This document shows positions 8,419-16,759 of a stretch of DNA of 64,000 nt, in pieces. The translations under genes were made by a program, and so were the position numbers. Origin of the DNA: Flavobacterium sp. WC2421 (GTDB lineage: Bacteria > Bacteroidota > Bacteroidia > Flavobacteriales > Flavobacteriaceae); NCBI RefSeq assembly GCF_040822115.1, contig NZ_CP162004.1, forward strand, positions 1,550,001-1,614,000, given 5' to 3'. The notes below the pieces were generated by a model. It was given only the letters and a program-made list of their open reading frames with translations. It did no database searches and was not told where the DNA came from. The first letter of the stretch is position 1; every line of letters begins with the position of its first letter.

Positions 8419-10068
8419 CTAAAACATTTGAGATTCGGGAGCTCTTAATATTTTAATTACTAATAGTTTTAATCGGGATTCTACTACAGTATTGTTATTT
8501 GTGCTTATGTAATTATTCCAAGAGTCAGTCCAGTAATAGGAAGCAAGACCCTGCAATAAAAATGAATTCATAAAATAAGAAGTACGTTCTGTATTTGCTT
8601 CTTGAGCAAAAAGGGCATTGGATAATTCGGAAGTTAATATATAAGCGTCAGAAGGATTTGAGATAATTCCACTATTTTTTATGACTTCAGAAATAGAGAT
8701 TTTAGCAGCGATTGTACTGTTGTTGCCTATTCTATTTAATCCATCAAGTAGTGATTCTCCTAATCTGTATTTTGCAATTAGGGTAGATCCAGAAATCCAT
8801 TTTTTGTCATATTCGGGTGACTGATAATAAGCAAGATGTCCCGCAACTGTATCGGGTTCAAATAACTTCATATTAGAGTTTAGTGAAAAGGTACCGTTTA
8901 CAAAGTTCCAAAACACTTGGAAATAATCAAATGGCTCTGCTGTAGGGTTTGGTATTGTTGCCTGAAGATACGTACAGGTTTCTGACAATTGTTGAATTGG
9001 AGATTTGATCATTGCCCCAATAGTTTCGTCTGTTGGATCGGTATCATCTAAATCATAAAAATGTAGGCTAATGAGTAATTTTCGTATTATTGGAACAATT
9101 TCATATCCGTTATTGTAAAGCTCTTGTGATAAAGGAATTATAATATCATTTTCTGTTTCGATACTAATATTGCTTTTTACAAAATAAGTATAGAGTTTTC
9201 TACAAATATTTTTAGCTGTTTCTTGTTGATTAAAGATCATTTCAACAAAGCTATTTAATTCGTTATCCATTGACATGCTGTCTGTTGCAGATGTTATTGT
9301 GGTGTTGTTAAATGCACTACTAAAAATTTTGGCACTGGTATTATGGTCGGAAAACACATTGTATCCTTTAGGGATATTTGTTTCGGAATCTATAACGGAT
9401 CTATTCGACTGTCTTTTAAAACCCGTTAGAACTCTTGCGGCTTGAACGATGTCGGATTCAGTGTAATTGGTATAATTACCTACTGCTATTTGAGGGCCTC
9501 TTCCTATTGTAAATAATTCCAAAAACTCTCGGGCGTAGTTTTCATTTGGAGAAGATTTGACATTATAAGTATTGCTCAAAAAGTAAAGCATAGAATTATT
9601 AAGTGTCATCTTTTTGGCTAATGTTTTATAATTACCATAGGAATAGAATAATAACAATCGGAGATAGTCATAAAACTCCGTAGCAGACCCAAAAACTTCT
9701 GGATGTTTTATTACTGTAAAACGGGTCGATAAGAAATGGCAAAGTTTGAATTTTAAAGTTGGACTTTTAATAGAGTTAAACCACCACCAGCCAGATAAAA
9801 TAGGAGATTGTCTATATTGATCGCTGGGGTTGTAAATTAAATTAATATTTTCTGTCCAGTACCCTACAGGTGCAGAGGTTGGTAATGGGTCATAAGGTAA
9901 TGGTAATGTAAGAGGAGAGTCGATTAATAACAAGTCTAACGCTTGATTAGGAGTTAATGTGGCATATTGATCAATTAAGGTTTTTGTATATACAAATGTG
10001 GCTCTTCGCAACAAATGTTTTGCGTTTTTTATACCTAAAATAGCTGTATTTGGATTTAATGAAGCCAT
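8419..10068 (-). CDS. DUF1800 family protein
   Basis: The 549-residue protein opens with the DUF1800 signature AKHLLRRATF (about residues 16-25) and has the highly conserved block NENYAREFLELFTIG around residue 177-191, then VLTGF. It has no recognisable signal peptide at the assigned ATG and no T9SS domain, unlike its partner. DUF1800 and DUF1501 genes are regularly adjacent in Bacteroidota and Planctomycetota, and their joint function is unknown. Here DUF1800 is first in the operon. The start MASLNPNTAILG is the first ATG, and the sequence upstream contains no in-frame signal peptide that I could see. Confidence 0.92.
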   Translation of the reverse strand: MASLNPNTAILGIKNAKHLLRRATFVYTKTLIDQYATLTPNQALDLLLIDSPLTLPLPYDPLPTSAPVGYWTENINLIYNPSDQYRQSPILSGWWWFNSIKSPTLKFKLCHFLSTRFTVIKHPEVFGSATEFYDYLRLLLFYSYGNYKTLAKKMTLNNSMLYFLSNTYNVKSSPNENYAREFLELFTIGRGPQIAVGNYTNYTESDIVQAARVLTGFKRQSNRSVIDSETNIPKGYNVFSDHNTSAKIFSSAFNNTTITSATDSMSMDNELNSFVEMIFNQQETAKNICRKLYTYFVKSNISIETENDIIIPLSQELYNNGYEIVPIIRKLLISLHFYDLDDTDPTDETIGAMIKSPIQQLSETCTYLQATIPNPTAEPFDYFQVFWNFVNGTFSLNSNMKLFEPDTVAGHLAYYQSPEYDKKWISGSTLIAKYRLGESLLDGLNRIGNNSTIAAKISISEVIKNSGIISNPSDAYILTSELSNALFAQEANTERTSYFMNSFLLQGLASYYWTDSWNNYISTNNNTVVESRLKLLVIKILRAPESQMF

Positions 10069-10284
10069 AGTTTTATGATTTTAAACATCCTCTATTAAAG
10101 ATAAGAATAAATAAAATTTGTTAAATTTTTTTTCGTTTATCTGTTTATTTTTAACGTTTAAATGCTTGTTTTTCAAATGATTGTGTTTTTTTAACAGGTA
10201 TTTTTTTTGTTATTTTATGTATTTAGGTCTATTTGTTATTTGTCGGTTTTAGATTCGTATCACAAATTAATCTTCATTTTCCTA

Positions 10285-10311
10285 TTGTCAATTTCGAATT
10301 CTGTATCTTTG
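10285..10311 (+). promoter_or_regulatory. Promoter of hpt-adk
   Basis: TTG at 10285-10287 and TATCTTTG at 10304-10311 match the Bacteroidota -33/-7 pattern with a 16-base spacer. The hpt ATG follows 24 bases later. Confidence 0.6.
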
Positions 10312-10335
10312 CAAATTATTTAAAACATATAAATA

Positions 10336-10866
10336 ATGATTCAACTTCACGATAAACAATTTGTTCCATTTATTTCTGCCAAAGAAATTGAGTTTGCAAT
10401 TGCAAAAATGGTAGCACAAATAGAAGATGATTTTGCAGATGAAATTCCTGTCTTTATAGGAGTTCTAAATGGCTCTTTTATGGTAGTTTCTGATTTTATG
10501 AAAAGCTATAAAAAACCATGCGAACTAAGCTTTATTAAAATGGCTTCTTACGAGGGAACTACATCAACGGATGAGGTAAAACAGTTAATAGGATTAAATC
10601 AGGACTTGTCAGGGCGTTCAGTTGTTATAATAGAAGATATTGTTGATACTGGAAATACTATAGTAGAGCTGAAAGAATTATTCAAAAAGCAAAACGTAAA
10701 GCATTTCAAAATCGCAACTTTATTTTTCAAACCTGAAGCGTATAAAAAAGATATCAAAGTTGACTATGTTGGAATTAGAATTCCAAATAAATTTATAGTT
10801 GGTTTTGGTTTAGATTATGATGGACTAGGAAGAAACTTACCAGAAGTATATAAATTAAAAGAATAA
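10336..10866 (+). CDS. hpt: Hypoxanthine phosphoribosyltransferase
   Basis: The 176-residue protein carries the PRPP-binding loop VVIIEDIVDTGNT at about residues 96-108 and the flexible-loop region SYEGTTSTDEV. The C-terminal segment VDYVGIRIPNKFIVGFGLDYDG is the purine-binding part of HPRTs. It salvages hypoxanthine and guanine to nucleotides. adk follows after 16 bases, so the two form an operon joining purine salvage to adenylate balance. A good promoter lies upstream. Confidence 0.95.
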   Translation: MIQLHDKQFVPFISAKEIEFAIAKMVAQIEDDFADEIPVFIGVLNGSFMVVSDFMKSYKKPCELSFIKMASYEGTTSTDEVKQLIGLNQDLSGRSVVIIEDIVDTGNTIVELKELFKKQNVKHFKIATLFFKPEAYKKDIKVDYVGIRIPNKFIVGFGLDYDGLGRNLPEVYKLKE

Positions 10867-10882
10867 CCACTCAATACACACT

Positions 10883-11455
10883 ATGATTAATATCGTTTTA
10901 TTTGGGAAACCAGGAGCAGGAAAAGGAACTCAAGCCGAGTTTTTAAAAGAAAAATACAAGTTAACTCATATTTCCACTGGAGATGTATTTCGTTTCAATT
11001 TGAAAAATGATACAGAACTAGGAAAACAAGCAAGAGTCTACATGGATGCTGGAGATCTAGTGCCAGATGAATTGACAACAAAAATGCTAATTGATGAGGT
11101 AAATAAACATCCGGATACTAATGGAATTTTATTTGACGGATATCCTAGAACAATATCTCAAGCCGAAGCATTAGATGCTTTTCTTACGACAATTAACTCT
11201 AGTGTTGCTGCCACAATTGCTCTTGAAGCCGATGATGAAATCCTGATTCAACGTTTATTAGAAAGAGGAAAAACAAGTGGTAGAATTGACGATCAAGACG
11301 AAGACAAAATCAGAAATCGGTACCAAGAATACAATGAGAAAACTGCGCCATTAATGGGGTATTACGATAAACAAGGAAAATTTTATGCCGTAAACGGTAT
11401 TGGGACAATCCAAGAAATTACAGAGCGTTTAAGTACGGTTATAGATAATTTATAG
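10883..11455 (+). CDS. adk: Adenylate kinase
   Basis: The P-loop GKPGAGKGTQ is at residues 8-17, the AMP-binding HISTGDVFR follows, and DGYPRTISQA and the arginine-rich RGKTSGRIDDQDEDKIRNR are also present. At 190 residues it is the short form with a small LID. It interconverts ATP, AMP and ADP. In many bacteria adk sits between secY and infA, whereas here that site is empty and adk is beside hpt. The stop codon touches the 5' end of a dispersed palindromic repeat. Confidence 0.97.
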   Translation: MINIVLFGKPGAGKGTQAEFLKEKYKLTHISTGDVFRFNLKNDTELGKQARVYMDAGDLVPDELTTKMLIDEVNKHPDTNGILFDGYPRTISQAEALDAFLTTINSSVAATIALEADDEILIQRLLERGKTSGRIDDQDEDKIRNRYQEYNEKTAPLMGYYDKQGKFYAVNGIGTIQEITERLSTVIDNL

Positions 11456-11597
11456 GAGCAATTCCAGCTGTACGTTGCAAGTGCTTGCTTATAAAACAAT
11501 TTTTCTAAAATAAAAAAGGAGCTTCCTTTGGTCGCTCTTTTATATCAAGAAAAATAAAGTTTTACAAGCGGCGCACTTTTCACTACCATCTGGGCTA
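11456..11597 (+). repeat. Dispersed palindromic element, enlarged and diverged copy (D)
   Basis: The left end GGAGCAATTCCAGCTGTACG and the right end ACTACCATCTGGGCTA match the ends of the other copies at 22175, 47948 and 57006. The centre is longer and different. It contains a hairpin near 11514-11541 (AAAAAGGAGC with GCTCTTTT) that could terminate adk transcripts. The element fills the whole spacer from the adk stop codon to nine bases before the next ATG. Confidence 0.6.
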
Positions 11598-11605
11598 GAA
11601 AAAAC

Positions 11606-12874
11606 ATGGAAATACTAATAATATTTTTTTTAATACTATTAAATGGAGTTTTCTCCATGTCTGAAATTGCATTGATTTCAGCAAGAAAAAATAGATTAGA
11701 ATCTGCTGCCAAAAAAGGGAACAAAAGTGCTAAGATAGCATTAGAGTTGGCCAATTCACCTAATAAGTTTTTATCCACTGTTCAAATAGGGATTACGTTA
11801 ATAGGTATCTTAACAGGTATTTATAGTGGGGATAAAATCACTTTGAATGTCGAGACTTTTGTTAATGGTTTTGAAATTTTAAAACCGTATTCCCATACCA
11901 TTGCGGTAGGAATAGTTGTAGTGGTTTTGACCTTTTTCTCATTAGTTTTGGGAGAATTATTGCCAAAAAGAATTGGTATGAATCATCCTGTATCCATTGC
12001 TAAAGCAGTCGCAATGCCTATGAAAATGGTTTCAATTGTAACGGCACCATTTATTTGGTTATTAACACATGCCACTGAGTTTTTACTGAAGGTTTTGCAA
12101 ATAAAACCCAATGCTGATGGTAAAGTAACCGAAGAAGAGATAAAAGCTTTTATAAAAGAAGGTACCGAAGGCGGAGAAGTGCAAGAAATTGAACAAGATA
12201 TTGTTGAGCGTGTTTTTCATATTGGAGATAGAAAGATAAACTCATTGATGACGCATAGAAAATCAGTGGTTTTCTTGCAACAAGATGCAAATAAGAGTCA
12301 GATTAAGGAATACATAATAAAAGATTTGCATTCTATTTATCCAGTTTATGGTGCCGATTATGATGATATTGTAGGGGTTGTAAATTTGAAAAGCATTTTT
12401 GCGCGGATAGATAATGAAACGATTCATCTTTCTGAAATAATGACTGATGCGCCATTCATGATGGAGCATACTACAGCTTATAAAGCATTAGAGAAATTTA
12501 AAAAATCAGGAATTCATTATTCTTTTGTGGCTGATGAATATGGTGTTTTTCAAGGAGTCATTACGTTAAATGATATTTTGGAAGCATTAGTGGGTGATGC
12601 GTCTGATTTTTACAAAGAAGATTTTCAATTGATAGAAAGAGAAGATGGTTCGTGGTTAGTGGATGGCCATTATTCACTGCATGATTTTCTTACCTATTTT
12701 GAATTGGACGATTTGATAAATGATTATGATGTGACAACCGTTAGCGGATTAATTATGACAGAGCTTTCACATATACCAAAACAAGGTGAAAAACTAGTTT
12801 GGCATCGATTTGAGTTGGAAGTTATTGATATGGATGGTATAAAGATTGATAAAGTAATGGTGAAATCATTATGA
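11606..12874 (+). CDS. CorC/HlyC-type membrane protein (DUF21 plus CBS domains)
   Basis: The 422-residue protein has an N-terminal DUF21/CNNM membrane domain with three to four helices and the segment FSMSEIALISARKNRLE, then a CBS pair (about residues 205-330, with VVNLKSIFARID and GVFQGVITLNDILEALVGD), and a C-terminal CorC/HlyC transporter-associated domain (DGSWLVDGHYSLHDFLTYF). Such proteins are linked to magnesium or cobalt efflux. Calling them hemolysins is historical. It follows adk and the repeat element on the same strand. Confidence 0.9.
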   Translation: MEILIIFFLILLNGVFSMSEIALISARKNRLESAAKKGNKSAKIALELANSPNKFLSTVQIGITLIGILTGIYSGDKITLNVETFVNGFEILKPYSHTIAVGIVVVVLTFFSLVLGELLPKRIGMNHPVSIAKAVAMPMKMVSIVTAPFIWLLTHATEFLLKVLQIKPNADGKVTEEEIKAFIKEGTEGGEVQEIEQDIVERVFHIGDRKINSLMTHRKSVVFLQQDANKSQIKEYIIKDLHSIYPVYGADYDDIVGVVNLKSIFARIDNETIHLSEIMTDAPFMMEHTTAYKALEKFKKSGIHYSFVADEYGVFQGVITLNDILEALVGDASDFYKEDFQLIEREDGSWLVDGHYSLHDFLTYFELDDLINDYDVTTVSGLIMTELSHIPKQGEKLVWHRFELEVIDMDGIKIDKVMVKSL

Positions 12875-12889
12875 AAATAAAATAGATTG

Positions 12890-12925
12890 CCCTATTTTAA
12901 AGCATAAGATATGTGCTGAATAGGG
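12890..12925 (+). promoter_or_regulatory. Stem-loop between the CorC-like gene and obgE
   Basis: CCCTATT (12890-12896) pairs with AATAGGG (12919-12925), and inside it AGCATA pairs with TATGTGCT with one G-U pair. No T-run follows, so it does not look like an intrinsic terminator. It may be an RNA structure in the obgE leader or a 3'-end stabiliser of the upstream mRNA. Confidence 0.5.
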
Positions 12926-12952
12926 TAACTCAACATTGAATACTAAAAAAAA

Positions 12953-13024
12953 ATGACAGAGGATTTGAAATTAAAAGGAGGACAGCCGATGGCTGTCAGG
13001 TATTTTAGATCAATGTCGAAGTAA
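12953..13024 (+). CDS. Possible 23-codon leader ORF before obgE
   Basis: An ATG at 12953 opens a short frame (MTEDLKLKGGQPMAVRYFRS plus three residues) that stops at TAA 13022-13024, 12 bases before the obgE start. It spans the hairpin at 12981-12997. It begins with MTE, as obgE does. This may be chance or a leader peptide, and there is no other support for translation. Confidence 0.2.
   Translation: MTEDLKLKGGQPMAVRYFRSMSK
12981..12997 (+). promoter_or_regulatory. GC-rich hairpin in the obgE leader
   Basis: GACAGCC (12981-12987) and GGCTGTC (12991-12997) form a perfect seven-base stem with a three-base loop, 39 bases before the obgE ATG. It is unusually GC-rich for this region and is followed by no T-run, so a role in translation or mRNA stability is more likely than termination. 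Confidence 0.45.
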
Positions 13025-13036
13025 AAGAAAAGAGTT

Positions 13037-14038
13037 ATGACTGAAGGGAACTTCGTAGATTACGTAAAAATATTTGTTTCTTCCGGTAAAGGAGGAAAGG
13101 GGTCTACGCACTTGCATAGAGAGAAATTTATTGAAAAAGGAGGACCTGATGGAGGTGATGGTGGACGTGGTGGACACGTGTTTTTAGTTGGGAACAAAGG
13201 ACTTTGGACTTTGTTTCATCTTAAATTTGCAAGACATATCAAAGCCGGTAACGGTGGAGATGGTAGTGGTGATAGAAGTACTGGAGCTGATGGAGATGAT
13301 AAATTTATCGAAGTGCCATTAGGAACTGTTGTAAAAGACAAAGAAACAGGTGAGATCTTATTTGAAATTACTGAGGATGGAGAGAAACAAGTGTTGTCTA
13401 GAGGAGGTAAAGGAGGTTTAGGAAACTGGCATTTTAGAAGTTCTACAAATCAAACACCAAGATATTCTCAACCTGGATTACCTGGTGTTGAAATGGATGT
13501 TATTCTAGAACTTAAAGTTTTGGCCGATGTAGGTTTGGTAGGTTTTCCTAATGCAGGAAAATCAACATTATTGTCTGTATTGACATCTGCAAAACCTAAG
13601 ATTGCTGATTATCCTTTTACCACTTTAAAACCAAATCTTGGAATTGTGGCTTACAGAGATTTTCAATCTTTTGTAATTGCTGATATTCCTGGAATTATTG
13701 AAGGTGCTGCTGAAGGAAAAGGATTAGGACATTATTTCTTACGTCATATTGAACGTAACTCTACTTTGTTGTTCTTAGTTCCTGTGGATACCCCAGACAT
13801 TAAAGGAGAGTACGATATTCTTGTAAACGAATTGACAAAATACAATCCTGAAATGCTAGATAAAGAGCGTTTGTTAGTAATATCAAAATGTGATATGCTG
13901 GATGACGAATTAAAAGCAGAGCTTAAAACTGAGTTGGATGTCGCATTTAAAGATGTTCCTTATATGTTCATTTCGTCTGTTGCGCAACAAGGATTGACGG
14001 AGTTGAAAGATAAGCTATGGAAAATGTTGAATGACTAA
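13037..14038 (+). CDS. obgE: GTPase Obg/CgtA
   Basis: The first 160 residues form the glycine-rich Obg fold ([25 protein letters not shown]), followed by a GTPase domain with G1 GFPNAGKST at about residue 166, G3 DIPGI near 214 and G4 SKCD near 283 in place of the usual NKxD. The 333-residue protein lacks the OCT extension of Gram-positive Obg. The family acts in 50S ribosome assembly and growth control. The leader contains two stem-loops and a short ORF. A strong terminator follows. Confidence 0.96.
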   Translation: MTEGNFVDYVKIFVSSGKGGKGSTHLHREKFIEKGGPDGGDGGRGGHVFLVGNKGLWTLFHLKFARHIKAGNGGDGSGDRSTGADGDDKFIEVPLGTVVKDKETGEILFEITEDGEKQVLSRGGKGGLGNWHFRSSTNQTPRYSQPGLPGVEMDVILELKVLADVGLVGFPNAGKSTLLSVLTSAKPKIADYPFTTLKPNLGIVAYRDFQSFVIADIPGIIEGAAEGKGLGHYFLRHIERNSTLLFLVPVDTPDIKGEYDILVNELTKYNPEMLDKERLLVISKCDMLDDELKAELKTELDVAFKDVPYMFISSVAQQGLTELKDKLWKMLND

Positions 14039-14060
14039 TTAGTCCATTTTTATAAATAAA

Positions 14061-14099
14061 AAACCACTATGAAGTTATTGCTTTATAGTGGTTTTTTTT
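14061..14099 (+). terminator. Intrinsic terminator of obgE
   Basis: AAACCACTAT (14061-14070) pairs with ATAGTGGTTT (14085-14094), followed by a run of T. It also lies behind the converging gene at 14113 and may serve both. Confidence 0.85.
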
Positions 14100-14112
14100 A
14101 TTTTAATCTTTT

Positions 14113-14574
14113 TTAATTCATCTTAAAAACGGAATCTATAACCCAAGCTGGGCCAATAAGTAAAAACTGTAAATCCTTGATGAAAGATGGTTTTTTGCCT
14201 TCTATTTTGTGTCCGTAAAATTGTCCTATCCAGCCAATAGTGAATACGGCAATAGAAAACCATAATAAAGGAAATGTTTGTGAAATAATATAATTACCAA
14301 CTAAACAAAGAGCTGTAAATAGTAACATTTTTAATCCCATTGCCATTGATAATCTAAAATAGAAAAGCAATACAAAGATTAAAACAACAAAAGCCCAATT
14401 GGCAAAAACGGGATGTAATGAACCTAGAGGTTCGAGGATTTGATTTGGTATACTCATAAACAGTCCAACTACTGAAAAAAAGATTAAAGGCACACAGAGG
14501 TAATGAATTTTTTTATTAGTCACGTTTTTATGACTTACACTGTACTCTTCAAACCATTGATCTAATGTTTTCAT
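14113..14574 (-). CDS. Mpo1-like (DUF962) membrane protein
   Basis: The 153-residue protein starts MKTLDQWFEEYSVSHKNVTNKKIHYLCVP, the conserved H-x(3)-N-x(3)-H region of the DUF962/Mpo1 family, and ends with GQFYGHKIEGKKPSF and LIGPAWVIDSVF. It has about four membrane segments. The yeast member Mpo1 is an iron-dependent dioxygenase that shortens 2-hydroxy fatty acids. The histidines for metal binding are present here, but the bacterial substrate is unknown. Confidence 0.88.
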   Translation of the reverse strand: MKTLDQWFEEYSVSHKNVTNKKIHYLCVPLIFFSVVGLFMSIPNQILEPLGSLHPVFANWAFVVLIFVLLFYFRLSMAMGLKMLLFTALCLVGNYIISQTFPLLWFSIAVFTIGWIGQFYGHKIEGKKPSFIKDLQFLLIGPAWVIDSVFKMN

Positions 14575-14698
14575 GTTTTGTTTTTTACTATTGGTAGCTA
14601 ATGTAATAAAAAAACATAAAATTGCTGCTATTGGCTCATTTTATTAAAAAGGAAGTAATTAGTTGACAGTATTGTGATTACGACAACATTTTTTTGGA

Positions 14699-14795
14699 TG
14701 AGGGATAGTAGCGAAAATCCTTTATTGAGGTTTTTTTACCTCAATAAAGATTGTAGCATATAGCCCGACCCGCTTTTTTTTTTGCGGGACAGCCC
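14699..14795 (-). repeat. Dispersed palindromic element, inverted copy with an extra hairpin (E)
   Basis: Read on the minus strand, CTATATGCTACAATCTTT and AAAGGATTTTCGCTACTATC match the two inner arms of the copy at 57006. The centre is a perfect 11-bp inverted repeat, CTTTATTGAGG (14720-14730) with CCTCAATAAAG (14739-14749). The outer side adds a second hairpin, CCCGC (14769-14773) with GCGGG (14784-14788), around ten T. The ends differ from the other copies, with CCCTC in place of the AGGGCTA end. Confidence 0.6.
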
Positions 14796-14845
<50 letters not shown>

Positions 14846-15835
14846 TTAGTCTTTGTAAGTGTCAAATAAGTATTCGAGGGTTTCGGGGATATTATTGGCC
14901 TGCATTTTTGGATAGATAAGATCTAAATCAATCCAGTTTTCTATAATCGTATTAAAATCATCCCCCACTTCATAGACAACGGGAACCCCCAGTTTTTTTA
15001 AAGCAGCAGCATTGCACTCTTGTTCGTAATGATTACGAATAGGTATGGAAAGTACTTTTTTACCAAGATACAAAGCTTCGGAAGGAGTTTCAAATCCGCC
15101 ACCAGTAATGATTCCCTCACAAGTAATAAGGCTTTTATTGAATTTTTTTTGATTTACAGGGAAATAGGTAATGTTGCCTATTTTGTGTATTTGTTCCACT
15201 GTATTAAGGAACCAGTGAAATTGAATCCCAGGAATGCTATTAAAGGCTTTTTCTAAGCAATCTTTATCAAAGGAAGGTAAATACACTGTAATGTGCTTTA
15301 AATTGGTTGGTTCTGATGCTATGATTTCATCTTTAATGATTGGTGGAAGGATGAAAGAATCATATTTTTCAAAATGCAAGCCAATGTTTTTTCGAGATGG
15401 AGCGTAGTGTTTTAAGATCATTTCTCCCATTAGGCTCTTTTTTTCTGGTCTTGGAGTATGTGTCGAAATGAAGCTAGCTTGATGTCCTAATTGTACCGAG
15501 TTAACATTTTGCATTTTACAGGCCAAAGAGGTTATAGAATCAAAATCATTTATAATTATATCATAGTCTTTTAAAGGCAGTGATTCAGCATCTTTGTAAA
15601 TTTGTCTGGGTTTAATATTTTTTACAATATCCCAATAATTTAATCCACCACATTTGCTGTAATGTAAACTACAGCCTTTGCTTTTGTATTTTACAGGTAG
15701 CTTAATATCGAGGCTGGCATTGTTTCCGCTTAAAAAGAAATCTATAGTTCCGTATTTTTGTAAATAAGGATAAAGTTGCATTGCTCTACTGATGTGTCCA
15801 TTACCAGTAGCTTGTATTGCATAAAATATTTTCAT
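14846..15835 (-). CDS. Glycosyltransferase of the GT-B fold (MJ1255/VC2487 type)
   Basis: The 329-residue protein opens with KIFYAIQATGNGHISRAMQL, the nucleotide-sugar glycosyltransferase start with G-N-G-H-x-x-R. The C-terminal half has ITCEGIITGGGFETPSEALYLGKKVLSIPI and NHYEQECNAAAL, the donor-binding pattern of UDP-glycosyltransferases such as MurG and UGT-like enzymes. The acceptor is not predictable. There is no signal peptide. The stop codon is directly followed by a TAA microsatellite. No clear promoter was found upstream. Confidence 0.85.
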   Translation of the reverse strand: MKIFYAIQATGNGHISRAMQLYPYLQKYGTIDFFLSGNNASLDIKLPVKYKSKGCSLHYSKCGGLNYWDIVKNIKPRQIYKDAESLPLKDYDIIINDFDSITSLACKMQNVNSVQLGHQASFISTHTPRPEKKSLMGEMILKHYAPSRKNIGLHFEKYDSFILPPIIKDEIIASEPTNLKHITVYLPSFDKDCLEKAFNSIPGIQFHWFLNTVEQIHKIGNITYFPVNQKKFNKSLITCEGIITGGGFETPSEALYLGKKVLSIPIRNHYEQECNAAALKKLGVPVVYEVGDDFNTIIENWIDLDLIYPKMQANNIPETLEYLFDTYKD

Positions 15836-16033
15836 AAATCCTAATTTATATAAAGAGACAAGAATGATTTTGTTTTTAGTTTTTCTATTTTAAATTGTTA
15901 AAACAAAAGTAATTGGACTATGTTATGATAAGGTTTTTTAAACTTTTCTAATACATTATGATTTTAATCACATTCTCTATGTTTTTACTTTTTTATCTAA
16001 GTTAAAAATATTTTTATTCCTTTAAAATTTCCT

Positions 16034-16041
16034 TATTTTTG
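16034..16041 (+). promoter_or_regulatory. Putative -7 element abutting the TPR gene
   Basis: TATTTTTG ends four bases before the ATG at 16046. If functional, the transcript would start at or next to the start codon. Confidence 0.4.
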
Positions 16042-16045
16042 AAAA

Positions 16046-16759
16046 ATGAAATACATTTTAAACTTCATTTTATTTTTCCCACTCGTAGTATTGTCTCAAT
16101 CTAATTTTGATAAAGGACAAAGTTTATTTGAGGCAGGGAAATTGGATCAGGCCGAAATTGTTTTTGAAAGTATTTTAAAAACGGATCCAACAAATTTAAA
16201 AACAATTGAATATTTAGGAGATATAGCAGGTCAGAATAAATCCTGGGATAAAGCTATAGAACTGTATGAAAAATTAAAGGGGTTAAAGCCATCTGAAGCC
16301 AATTTTCAATATAAATACGGCGGTGCTTTAGCTATGAAAGCTTTGAGCGTTAATAAATTTAGGGCTTTAGGGATGGTAGATGAAATCAAAGAATCTTTTG
16401 AAAAAGCGATAGCACTTAATCCGAGGCATATTGAATCCAGATGGGCATTAATTGAATTGTACATTCAGTTGCCTGGAATTGTAGGGGGAAGTGAAACAAA
16501 AGCAATACAATATTCAAATGAATTATATAAACTTTCAGCTGTTGATGGACTTTTGTCTAAAGGGCATATAGATGAGTATTTTAAGAGATACGTTAAGGCA
16601 GAGCAGCAATATAAAAAAGCAATTGCAGTTGGGAATTCTGTAAAAAGTTACCAAATGCTGGCTAATTTGTACAAAAACAAAATGAAAGAACCTGCAAAGG
16701 CAGAGGCAGTTTTGTTAATTATAAAAAATTTAAATTCAACACCTAAGAAAAATATATGA
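16046..16759 (+). CDS. Exported tetratricopeptide repeat protein
   Basis: The 237-residue protein has an N-terminal signal peptide (KYILNFILFFPLVVLSQS). After it come tandem TPR-like helices, recognisable as FDKGQSLFEAGKLDQAEIVFESIL, then DKAIELYEKLKGLKPSEANFQYKYG and KAIALNPRHIESRWALIELY. It probably acts as a periplasmic or outer-membrane scaffold. The gene overlaps mpl by four bases (ATGA), so the two are translationally coupled, which hints at a link to peptidoglycan handling. This link is inference. Confidence 0.88.
   Translation: MKYILNFILFFPLVVLSQSNFDKGQSLFEAGKLDQAEIVFESILKTDPTNLKTIEYLGDIAGQNKSWDKAIELYEKLKGLKPSEANFQYKYGGALAMKALSVNKFRALGMVDEIKESFEKAIALNPRHIESRWALIELYIQLPGIVGGSETKAIQYSNELYKLSAVDGLLSKGHIDEYFKRYVKAEQQYKKAIAVGNSVKSYQMLANLYKNKMKEPAKAEAVLLIIKNLNSTPKKNI

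Noticed and set aside
11606..12874. Hemolysin
   Set aside because: The historical family name does not imply hemolysis; the domain set is that of CorC/CNNM-type ion efflux proteins.
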